From assembly GCA_002339675.1 (NCBI GenBank), contig DDKB01000017.1, positions 926,346-990,345 of the forward strand: DNA of 64,000 nucleotides, in the 5' to 3' direction. Of the stretch, positions 57,035-64,000 are shown piece by piece; position 1 is the stretch's first letter, and each line of letters starts with the position of its first letter. A model generated the notes under the pieces. It had not been told where the DNA came from, made no database searches, and saw nothing but the letters and a program-made list of their open reading frames with translations. The position numbers and the translations under genes were made by a program. Source of the stretch: Stutzerimonas stutzeri. GTDB taxonomy: Bacteria; Pseudomonadota; Gammaproteobacteria; Pseudomonadales; Pseudomonadaceae.

Positions 57035-60000
57035 ATGAGTCGGCTGCTGGCGCTGCTGCTGGTCCTGTTGCGCCGCAGCCTCTGGCTGGGGGCGCTGGGC
57101 CTGATGCTGCTGGCGTTGTACGTAAGCCTGGGGCGACAGCTGGTGCCACTGGCTGCCGAATATCGCGCCGAGGTCCAGGCCAAGGCGCATGACCTGCTGC
57201 GGCTGCCGGTAGCCATCGGCAGCCTGGAGGGGCGCTGGGAAGGTTTCGCGCCGCGCCTGGTGGCGCACGACGTGGTGGTTGGCGAGGGCGCCGGAGCGAT
57301 GCGCCTCGAACACTTGGCGCTGGTCCCGGATCTGGCTGCCAGCCTGATCGCACGCCGGCTCGAGCTGGCCAGCGTTGAGCTTGCCGGGGTGCGGCTGGGC
57401 CTTGCCCAGGATGCGGCTGGACACTGGCAGGTCGACGGCTTGCCGCGACGCGACGAACAGCCGGCGCCGGACATCTCGCAACTGCTGGCCCAGCTGCAGC
57501 GTGTGCACGAGGTGCGGCTGCTCGACAGCCAATTCACCATCGAGCCGCACGCGCAGCGGCCGCTGACCCTCACCTACGCCAATGTTGATCTGCGCAGCCA
57601 GGGTGAACGCCTGTGGCTCGACGGTCGCGTGCTGTTGCCCGATGGGCTGCCGCTGAGCCTGCATGGCGAGGCGCGGGTGCCGCCGGCGCACTGGCAGGAC
57701 AGCCAGGCGTCGCTCTACCTGAGCCTACCGCAGAGCGACTGGTCCGCCTGGTTGCCGGAGGGCCTGACCGGTGACTGGTCGATCGAGCAGTTGCGCGGCG
57801 GCGGCGAACTCTGGCTCGACTGGCACCAGCGTCGCCTGGCGCGGGCGGTGGCCCGGCTGAACGTGCCGGCGCTGGCGCTCGGTCGCCAGTCACGCCCGCC
57901 GGTCAAGCTCGAGGACTTGGCGCTCAACGCCTACCTGGAACGCGCACCGGAGGGTGATCGCCTGCAGCTCGACGGGCTGGCCTTTACCTTCGATGCCCAA
58001 CGCTGGCGCGACACGGCCGTGCTGGTTCGGCACGAGGCGGGCGCGCAGCGCTGGCGTGTGCAGACCGATCATCTTCCGGTCGGTCCGGTCGCGGCTCTGG
58101 TGCATGCGATCGCACCGCTGCCGGCGGTGGCCGATGAATACCTGCTCGCCCTGGCGCCCGCCGGCACCCTGCGCAACCTGCAGCTCGACTACCGCCCGGC
58201 CGCAGAGCCGGCCGAGCGGCTGCGCTACAGCGCCAATCTCGATGCACTGAGCATCGGCGCTCATCACTGGGTACCCGCGGTACGCAACGTCAGCGGCGAG
58301 GTGCGCGGTGACCTTGGCGGCGGTGAATTGCGCTTCGACAACCGGGATTTCGCGCTGCATCTGGCGCCGCTGTTCCCCGCACCCTGGGACTACCGGCGCG
58401 CCCGCGGTAGCCTGCGCTGGACGCTCGACGAGCAGGCCGTCACGTTGAGCGCACCGTATCTGCAGGTCGACGGCGAGGAGGGCCAGATCGCCGGCGACTT
58501 CCTGATCCGCCTGATGCGCGACCCGGCGGCGGAGGACTACATGGACCTGCGCGTGGGCATCCGCAACGGTGATGCGCGCTTTACCGGGAAATACCTGCCG
58601 ACACGCTCGCCCGCGTTGAGCCCGGCGTTGAGCGAGTGGCTGACAACGGCCATCCGCGGCGGCACGGTGGAGCAGGGGTATTTCCAGTATCAGGGCTCGC
58701 TCGCCCACGGGGCCGATGAAACGGCGCGCAGCCTGAGCCTGTATTTCAAGGTCAAGGATGCCGAACTGGCCTTTCTGCCGGGCTGGCCGGCGTTGCGCGA
58801 GGGGCGCGGCGAAGTGCTGGTGGAGAACAGCGGCGTGCGGGTTCGCCTGGCCGAGGCGCGCATGCTCGACAGCCAATTGCGCAACGCCACCGCGACGATC
58901 CCGCGCGGCCACGCGGTGCCCTCGCCTCGCCTCGCCATCGAAGGCGCCGTCGACGGGCGCTTGCGCGACGCGCTGACCCTGCTGCAGGTTGCGCCGATTG
59001 GCACCGGCGAATTGTTCGCCGGCTGGCAGGCCGAGGGTCCGCTGAGCGGCGCGCTGTCGTTGGACATCCCGCTGGTCAAGGGCGAGCGGCCGCAGGTGGT
59101 CGCCGACTTCACCACCCGGGACGCCTCGCTGTTCATGACCCAGGCCGACCTGGCGCTGGACCGACTTGCCGGGCAGTTTCGTTATGACAGCGAACGCGGC
59201 TTCAGCGCCGAGTCGTTCACCGCACGCGCGCTCGGCAGCCAGGTGCGCGGGTCGGCGGCCGCAACGGGCAGCCCGGGGCAGCCTGCCAGCCGGATCGAGG
59301 CGAGCGGCACCCTTGGCATTCCAGCGTTGCTGGCCTGGCGGCGGATCGACCAACCGTTGCCGGCGTCCGGTGAGCTGCCGCTGCGGCTGACCCTCGGCCT
59401 CGGCGGCGCCGAGCCCTACCTGCAACTGGACTCCTCGCTGCGGGGTACCGAGCTGGCGCTGCCGGCGCCCTTCGGCAAGAGCGCCGGGCAGCGTCGCGAC
59501 ACCACGCTGCGCACGACCCTGGGCGGTGAGCGGCAGGAACTCGCCTTGCGCCAGGAGGCGCTGTTGGCGCTGACTTACAGCGTGCCCGGGGGCGACTGGG
59601 CCGCTGGCGGTGGCGAGCTGGTCCTCGGTGGCGGCGCGGCGAACCGGCGCACGGGGCCGGGCCTCTATGTACGCGGCAGCGTGCCGCGTTTCGAACTGGC
59701 TGAATGGCAGGCCGTGCTTGCGCGCTACGCCCAGCCATCGGCGCAAGAGGACGGCGCGTCGCTGTTGCGCCAGGTCCGTCTCGATATCGGCGCCTTCGAC
59801 GGCTTCGGCACGCACATCGACGGGTTGGGGATCACCCTGGATCGTCGCGAGGCGGCTTGGACGCTGGGCATGGCCAGCGACACCGTCAGCGGCAATGCGC
59901 GTCTGCCAGATGCCGAAGGCGAGCCGATCGTGCTCGACCTGTCGCGCCTGCGGCTGCCGCCAGCCGCTTCCCCTGACGCGTCGGTCGGGTCCCGGGACGC

Positions 60001-60838
60001 GCTCGCCGGCGTCGACCCGAAGGCGCTGCCGGCCATGGATATCCGGGTGGCCGACCTGCGCCGTGGCGACGAGTCGCTGGGCTCGGGCGCCCTGAAGATG
60101 CGCCCGCAGGCCGACGGCGTGGCATTCGAGTCGCTCGACCTGAGCCTCAAGGGGCTGCACATCGGTGGCTCCGCGGGCTGGAACGGCGCGGGCACTGCTT
60201 ACAAGGGGCGGGTGGAGGGCGGCGACCTGGCCGATGTCCTGCTGGCCTGGGGCTTCGCGCCGTCGACCACGAGCGAGGATTTCCGCTTGGACGCCGATGT
60301 CGGCTGGCCCGGCTCGCCGGCCTTCTTCGCGGTGGAACGGCTATCCGGACGGCTCGACGCGCGCCTGCGCAAGGGCCAGTTGCGCGAGGTCGACGGCGGC
60401 GCCCAGGCGCTGCGGGTGTTCGGCCTGCTCAATTTCGACTCCATTGGTCGCCGGCTGCGGCTGGATTTCTCCGATCTGTTCAGCAAGGGGCTGAGCTACG
60501 ATCGAATCGACGCCGAGCTCAAGGCCACGGACGGCGTCTACCAGACCGAGACACCGCTGACGGTGGCTGGGCCGTCGAGCAACCTGGAACTCGACGGGCG
60601 CCTGGACCTGGTCGATGACCGGATCGATGCCAAGCTGCGGGTGACCCTGCCGGTGAGCAATAACTTGCCGTTGGCGGCCCTGATCGTCGGCGCGCCGGCG
60701 ATCGGCGGCGCGCTGTTCGTGGTCGACAAGCTGCTGGGCGACCGGGTGGCCCGCTTCGCCAGCGTGCAGTACAACGTCGAGGGGCCGTGGCAGGCGCCGC
60801 AGATCACCTTCGACAAGCCGTTCGACAAATCCCGATGA
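57035..60838 (+). CDS. YhdP family envelope protein (AsmA-like, TIGR02099)
   Basis: A 1267-aa protein with one N-terminal membrane anchor (about residues 8-33, SLWLGALGLMLLALYVSLG) and a very long beta-rich periplasmic part. The C-terminal AsmA-like domain ends in LRLDFSDLFSKGLSYDRIDAEL and VTLPVSNNLPLAALIVGAPAIGGALFVVDKLLG. YhdP, TamB and YdbH-type proteins form bridges that carry phospholipid between the membranes. Length and position between rng and nitrilase/tldD fit the pseudomonad gene. Expected in the rng operon. Confidence 0.92.
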   Translation: MSRLLALLLVLLRRSLWLGALGLMLLALYVSLGRQLVPLAAEYRAEVQAKAHDLLRLPVAIGSLEGRWEGFAPRLVAHDVVVGEGAGAMRLEHLALVPDLAASLIARRLELASVELAGVRLGLAQDAAGHWQVDGLPRRDEQPAPDISQLLAQLQRVHEVRLLDSQFTIEPHAQRPLTLTYANVDLRSQGERLWLDGRVLLPDGLPLSLHGEARVPPAHWQDSQASLYLSLPQSDWSAWLPEGLTGDWSIEQLRGGGELWLDWHQRRLARAVARLNVPALALGRQSRPPVKLEDLALNAYLERAPEGDRLQLDGLAFTFDAQRWRDTAVLVRHEAGAQRWRVQTDHLPVGPVAALVHAIAPLPAVADEYLLALAPAGTLRNLQLDYRPAAEPAERLRYSANLDALSIGAHHWVPAVRNVSGEVRGDLGGGELRFDNRDFALHLAPLFPAPWDYRRARGSLRWTLDEQAVTLSAPYLQVDGEEGQIAGDFLIRLMRDPAAEDYMDLRVGIRNGDARFTGKYLPTRSPALSPALSEWLTTAIRGGTVEQGYFQYQGSLAHGADETARSLSLYFKVKDAELAFLPGWPALREGRGEVLVENSGVRVRLAEARMLDSQLRNATATIPRGHAVPSPRLAIEGAVDGRLRDALTLLQVAPIGTGELFAGWQAEGPLSGALSLDIPLVKGERPQVVADFTTRDASLFMTQADLALDRLAGQFRYDSERGFSAESFTARALGSQVRGSAAATGSPGQPASRIEASGTLGIPALLAWRRIDQPLPASGELPLRLTLGLGGAEPYLQLDSSLRGTELALPAPFGKSAGQRRDTTLRTTLGGERQELALRQEALLALTYSVPGGDWAAGGGELVLGGGAANRRTGPGLYVRGSVPRFELAEWQAVLARYAQPSAQEDGASLLRQVRLDIGAFDGFGTHIDGLGITLDRREAAWTLGMASDTVSGNARLPDAEGEPIVLDLSRLRLPPAASPDASVGSRDALAGVDPKALPAMDIRVADLRRGDESLGSGALKMRPQADGVAFESLDLSLKGLHIGGSAGWNGAGTAYKGRVEGGDLADVLLAWGFAPSTTSEDFRLDADVGWPGSPAFFAVERLSGRLDARLRKGQLREVDGGAQALRVFGLLNFDSIGRRLRLDFSDLFSKGLSYDRIDAELKATDGVYQTETPLTVAGPSSNLELDGRLDLVDDRIDAKLRVTLPVSNNLPLAALIVGAPAIGGALFVVDKLLGDRVARFASVQYNVEGPWQAPQITFDKPFDKSR

Positions 60839-60883
60839 CGGCTCGCCGGCCCGGCAACGGCGTCGCCCTCGAGGTAACCAAGC

Positions 60884-61727
60884 ATGACCCTAGCCGTGAT
60901 CCAGATGGTCAGTCAGGCCGATATCGGGGCCAATCTCGCCAGAGCCCGGCGGCTGCTCGAAGAGGCCGCCGAGGCAGGTGCCCGGCTGGCCGTGCTGCCG
61001 GAAAACTTCGCCGCCCTCGGGCGCTCCGATGCCGCCGAGCTCGGCCGTGCCGAAGCCGAAGGCCAAGGACCGATCCTGCCCTGGTTGAAACAGGCTGCGC
61101 GCGACCTCAGGTTGTGGATCGTGGGCGGCACGCTGCCACTGCCCCCTGACGGGCGACCGCTGGCCCGGGTGCGGGCCTGCTCGCTGCTGCTGGATGATCA
61201 GGGCCAGCGTGCGGCGCGCTATGACAAGCTGCACCTGTTCGACGCCCAGGTCAGCGATGCGCGCGGCCTGTACCGCGAGTCGGACGATTACGCGGCCGGG
61301 GACCGGCTGGTGGTGGTCGACACCCCGGTTGGCCGGCTGGGCATGAGTGTGTTATGACCTGCGCTTCGCCGAGCTCTACACCGCACTGCGGTTGGCCGGC
61401 GCGGAGCTGATCAGCGCACCGTCCGCGTTCACCGCGGTCACCGGTCAGGCGCATTGGGAGATGTTGATCCGCACGCGGGCCATCGAGACCCAATGCTATA
61501 TGCTGGCCGCAGCGCAGGGTGGCACGCATGGCGGTGGACGGCTGACCCATGGTCATTCGGCTATCGTGGATTTCTGGGGGCGCATGCTGTGCGAGCGGCC
61601 GACCGGCGAGGCGGTGCTGCTGGCCGACCGCGATCCCGTCGAGCAGGCCGCGGCGCGCCAGCGCATGCCGTTGTCGAGTCACCGCCGATTCGGCGAACCC
61701 CGTATTGTTTCGGGCACTTTGGAGTAG
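60884..61727 (+). pseudogene. Carbon-nitrogen hydrolase (nitrilase superfamily), frameshifted at the catalytic Cys
   Basis: Omega-amidase/NIT-like hydrolase in two frames. The first (60884-61357) has the catalytic Glu in AVLPENFAALG and Lys in ARYDKLHLFD, then stops right after VGRLGMSVL. The second continues from 61347 with CYDLRFAELYTALRLAGAELISAPSAFT to SHRRFGEPRIVSGTLE. Across 61343-61355 the DNA reads ATGAGTGTGTTATGA; two more bases (one more GT unit) would restore GMSVCYDLRF. Total length (about 281 aa) is full, so the only defect is a 2-base loss in a short GT repeat beside the Cys codon. Inactive unless slippage or sequence error. Confidence 0.88.
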
Positions 61728-61729
61728 AT

Positions 61730-63172
61730 ATGAGTGAATTGCTGTTACCTGTCACCGAGCGCCTGCTAAGCCCAGGAGGCTTGGGCCTCGACGACCTGCC
61801 GGGACTGCTCGGCGAGCTGGCCGGTCCAGGGATCGATGCGGCGGACCTGTACTTCCAGGACCAGGTCACCGAGTCCTGGGTGCTGGAGGACGGCATCGTC
61901 AAGGAGGGCGGCTTTCATCTGGAACAGGGTGTCGGTGTGCGCGCCCTGTCCGGCGAGAAGACCGGTTTCGCCTACAGCAATGCGATCACCGCCGATGCGC
62001 TGCGCCAGGCGGCCGGGGCGGCACGCTCGATCGCCCGCAGTGGCGGCCAGGGACGCGCCCGGGTGCTGTCGAACGCGAGCTGCCAGCCGCTGTACCGTGC
62101 CGACAATCCGCTCGACGGCCTGGACCGCGCCGAGAAGGTTGAGCTGCTCAAGCGCATCGATGTCGCGACCCGGGCGCTGGACCCGCGCATCAAGCAGGTT
62201 ACGGTCAGCCTTGCCGGAGTCTGGGAGCACGTGCTGGTGGCCGGCTTGGATGGCGGCATGGCCGCGGACATCCGCCCGCTGGTGCGTTTTAACGTCAGCG
62301 TCATCGTCGAGCAGAACGGTCGCCGCGAGCGCGGTGGTCATGGCGGCGGCGGACGGACCGGCTACGCCTATTTCCTCAGCGAGGATCGCGCCATGGGCTA
62401 TGCGCGCGAGGCGTTGCGCCAGGCCCTGGTCAATCTGGATGCCGTGCCGGCGCCTGCCGGCACGCTGCCGGTGGTGCTGGGGCCCGGCTGGTCCGGGGTG
62501 CTGTTGCACGAGGCGGTCGGGCACGGTCTGGAGGGCGACTTCAACCGCAAGGGCAGCTCGGCCTATAGCGGCCGGGTCGGCCAGCAGGTGGCGTCCAGGC
62601 TGTGCACCATCGTCGACGACGGCACCCTGGCCGATCGCCGCGGCTCGCTGAGCGTCGACGACGAAGGCACGCCGACCCAGTGCACCACGCTGATCGAGAA
62701 CGGCATTCTCAAGGGCTACATGCAGGACAAGCTGAACGCCCGCCTGATGGGCGTCGCACCCACTGGCAACGGTCGCCGCGAATCCTATGCGCACCTGCCG
62801 ATGCCGCGGATGACCAACACCTACATGCTGGCCGGCGAAAGCGATCCGGAAGAAATCATCCGCTCGGTGAAGAAGGGCATCTATTGCGCCAGCCTGGGCG
62901 GGGGGCAGGTGGACATCACCAGCGGCAAGTTCGTGTTCTCCACCAGCGAGGCGTACCTGATCGAGGACGGGCGAATCACCGCGCCGGTGAAGGGCGCGAC
63001 TCTGATCGGCAACGGGCCGGAGGTGATGAACAAGGTATCGATGGTTGGCACCGACCTGGCACTGGACAGCGGCGTGGGCACCTGTGGCAAGGACGGCCAG
63101 TCGGTCCCCGTGGGCGTCGGCCAGCCGACGCTGAAGATCGACGGGATTACGGTGGGGGGGACTGGAGCTTGA
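61730..63172 (+). CDS. tldD: Metalloprotease TldD
   Basis: A 480-aa zinc peptidase subunit starting at ATG 61730, two bases after the nitrilase remnant. The N-terminus has DLYFQDQVTESWVLEDGIVKEGGF. The metal site is LLHEAVGHGLEGDFNRKGSS (His 260 and 264), followed by LCTIVDDGTLADRRGSLSVDDEG and GGGQVDITSGKFVFSTSEAYLIE. With PmbA/TldE it makes a heterodimer that degrades unfolded peptides and processes microcin- or CcdA-type substrates. pmbA follows at 63861 with the darP gene between them on the other strand. Confidence 0.95.
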   Translation: MSELLLPVTERLLSPGGLGLDDLPGLLGELAGPGIDAADLYFQDQVTESWVLEDGIVKEGGFHLEQGVGVRALSGEKTGFAYSNAITADALRQAAGAARSIARSGGQGRARVLSNASCQPLYRADNPLDGLDRAEKVELLKRIDVATRALDPRIKQVTVSLAGVWEHVLVAGLDGGMAADIRPLVRFNVSVIVEQNGRRERGGHGGGGRTGYAYFLSEDRAMGYAREALRQALVNLDAVPAPAGTLPVVLGPGWSGVLLHEAVGHGLEGDFNRKGSSAYSGRVGQQVASRLCTIVDDGTLADRRGSLSVDDEGTPTQCTTLIENGILKGYMQDKLNARLMGVAPTGNGRRESYAHLPMPRMTNTYMLAGESDPEEIIRSVKKGIYCASLGGGQVDITSGKFVFSTSEAYLIEDGRITAPVKGATLIGNGPEVMNKVSMVGTDLALDSGVGTCGKDGQSVPVGVGQPTLKIDGITVGGTGA

Positions 63173-63173
63173 C

Positions 63174-63222
63174 GCTTGAAGCCAGAAGCGCGGAGTAATA
63201 CAGGTCACTTCGGGCTTCAAGC
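63174..63222. repeat. Inverted repeat between tldD and darP
   Basis: GCTTGAAGCC (63174-63183) pairs with GGCTTCAAGC (63213-63222) across a 29-base loop, between convergent genes. It could end transcription from both sides or be a remnant of the GCTTGAA-type intergenic repeats of pseudomonads. Confidence 0.55.
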
Positions 63223-63231
63223 TATAGCGCT

Positions 63232-63753
63232 TTATCTCAGGCCGCGCTGTTTTTCGTCCAGATCGCGGATGTACTTGAATATCTTGCGGCTCGCCGCTGG
63301 CGGCTTGTTGCGTGCGGCTTCGTGCTGAGCGTGGCGGACGAGGCCCCGCAGGTGCTGGCGATCGGTCTCGGGGTATTCGTTGACGAAGGTTTCAAGGGTC
63401 TCGTCGTTGCCGGCGATGAGCCGGTCGCGCCAGCGTTCCAAGGCATGGAAGCGCTCGTTGTACTGGCGGGTAGAGGCGTCGAGCTGATCGACCAGCGCCA
63501 GGATGGCGTCGGTGTCCTGGTCGCGCATCAGCTTGCCGATGTACTGCAGGTGGCGTTTTCGAGCGATATGCGCGCTGTGCTTGGGCGCATCGGCAAGCGC
63601 CTTGCGCAGCGCGTCGGTCAGGGGCAGGCGGTCCAGCACGTCGGGCTTGAGGGTCGTCAGCCGCTCGCCCAGCTCCTGCAGCGCATGCAGCTCGCGCTTG
63701 ACCTGGGTTTTGCTTTTTTCCTCGAAGCCGTCGAGATCGGAAATATCAGGCAT
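63232..63753 (-). CDS. darP: Dual-action ribosomal maturation protein DarP (YjgA, DUF615)
   Basis: A 173-aa helical, highly charged protein starting at ATG 63753. It shows SKTQVKRELHALQELGERLTTL, RHLQYIGKLMRDQDTDAI and the C-terminal RKIFKYIRDLDEKQRGL, as in YjgA/DarP, which binds late 50S precursors and aids maturation of the peptidyl-transferase region. Convergent with tldD and divergent from pmbA, the usual pseudomonad order. Confidence 0.93.
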   Translation of the reverse strand: MPDISDLDGFEEKSKTQVKRELHALQELGERLTTLKPDVLDRLPLTDALRKALADAPKHSAHIARKRHLQYIGKLMRDQDTDAILALVDQLDASTRQYNERFHALERWRDRLIAGNDETLETFVNEYPETDRQHLRGLVRHAQHEAARNKPPAASRKIFKYIRDLDEKQRGLR

Positions 63754-63860
63754 GGGGCGGGTCCAGTTGGAATCGCCGCCATGATAACAGCAGCCTCGCG
63801 GCGCAGCTCTGTCGAGCCGCGCCGGCGATGGCAAGATCAGATCAGTTGTTGAGGTGAACG

Positions 63861-64000
63861 ATGAGTGAAGTCGAGGGGATCGGTCCGCAGGCATTGCCCG
63901 GGCTGCGCGAAAAGGTCGCGCGGATCATCGAGGAGGCCAGCCGCCAGGGCGCCAGTGCCTGCGAAGTGTCGGTATCGATGGAGCAGGGGCTGTCGACGAC
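63861..64000 (+). CDS. pmbA: Metalloprotease-like protein PmbA/TldE (N-terminal part)
   Basis: Only the first 46 codons are in the window. The frame opens at ATG 63861, with GAGG 8-11 bases upstream, and reads MSEVEGIGPQALPGLREKVA then IIEEASRQGASACEVSVSME. The acidic N-terminus and the ACEVSVS block fit PmbA/TldE, the partner of TldD, and the position next to darP and tldD supports it. Confidence 0.85.
   Translation, partial: MSEVEGIGPQALPGLREKVARIIEEASRQGASACEVSVSMEQGLST

Noticed and set aside
57890..60160. 756-codon minus-strand frame opposite the YhdP gene
   Set aside because: Shadow frame, Gln/Arg-rich composition, no recognisable domain.

Overview
The window is a GC-rich pseudomonad chromosome segment, most likely from the Pseudomonas stutzeri (Stutzerimonas) group. 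Three things point there. The order gatBAC / mreBCD-maf-rng-yhdP-nitrilase-tldD-darP-pmbA matches the Pseudomonas order as I know it. The speC / SEL1 / piuC / piuA and roxSR neighbourhoods also match Pseudomonas. A chromosomal integron with short, similar attC sites is typical of P. stutzeri. Species assignment is inference. No rRNA, tRNA, CRISPR array or insertion sequence was seen.

Layout. 1-2.35 kb: the start of a secreted phytase/esterase-like protein, then a sorbosone-dehydrogenase-family lipoprotein translationally coupled to a DUF2231 membrane protein. 2.57-8.44 kb: a sedentary chromosomal integron. Eight cassette genes, all on the minus strand and several visibly AT-rich, are separated by attC sites; they run up to an attI region and a divergent intI broken by one extra A in an A7 tract. 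Cassette products are a YdeI-like protein, a GyrI-like protein, a cupin, an SRPBCC/AHSA1 protein, a small zinc ribbon, a membrane protein, a possible HEPN protein and an unknown protein. 8.6-17.7 kb: a Fur-regulated hydroxamate-type TonB receptor, a NYN/LOTUS protein, a small catalase-family protein, DUF2214, a MATE exporter and other envelope genes. 17.9-20.2 kb: two DUF4136 lipoproteins, cmoM and a MazG-like pyrophosphohydrolase.

20.2-29.5 kb: the fructose PTS (fruR divergent from fruBKA, with a Cra/FruR-type operator between them), followed by membrane quinoprotein glucose dehydrogenase. 29.5-30.7 kb: a DUF559 nuclease whose 3' end plus a palindromic repeat is partly duplicated beside it. 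30.7-34.0 kb: prfC and the polyamine gene speC. 34.0-41.8 kb: an iron block with SEL1 protein, piuC and piuA under paired Fur boxes, converging on a flavoreductase/DUF4198/DUF2271/PepSY set that may reduce iron-siderophores at the membrane. 42-48.4 kb: a SIMPL protein, the roxSR redox two-component system, an AEC transporter, two tandem Ca/Na antiporters and an RlpA-like lipoprotein. 48.5-64 kb: gatCAB, divergent from mreBCD-maf-rng-yhdP, a nitrilase pseudogene broken at its catalytic Cys, tldD, darP and the start of pmbA.

Most promising for new biology: the integron cassette genes of unknown function, the DUF559 nuclease with its duplicating repeat, the mreC reading frame that seems to start at an ATC codon, and the two short-repeat frameshifts, in intI and at the nitrilase active site.
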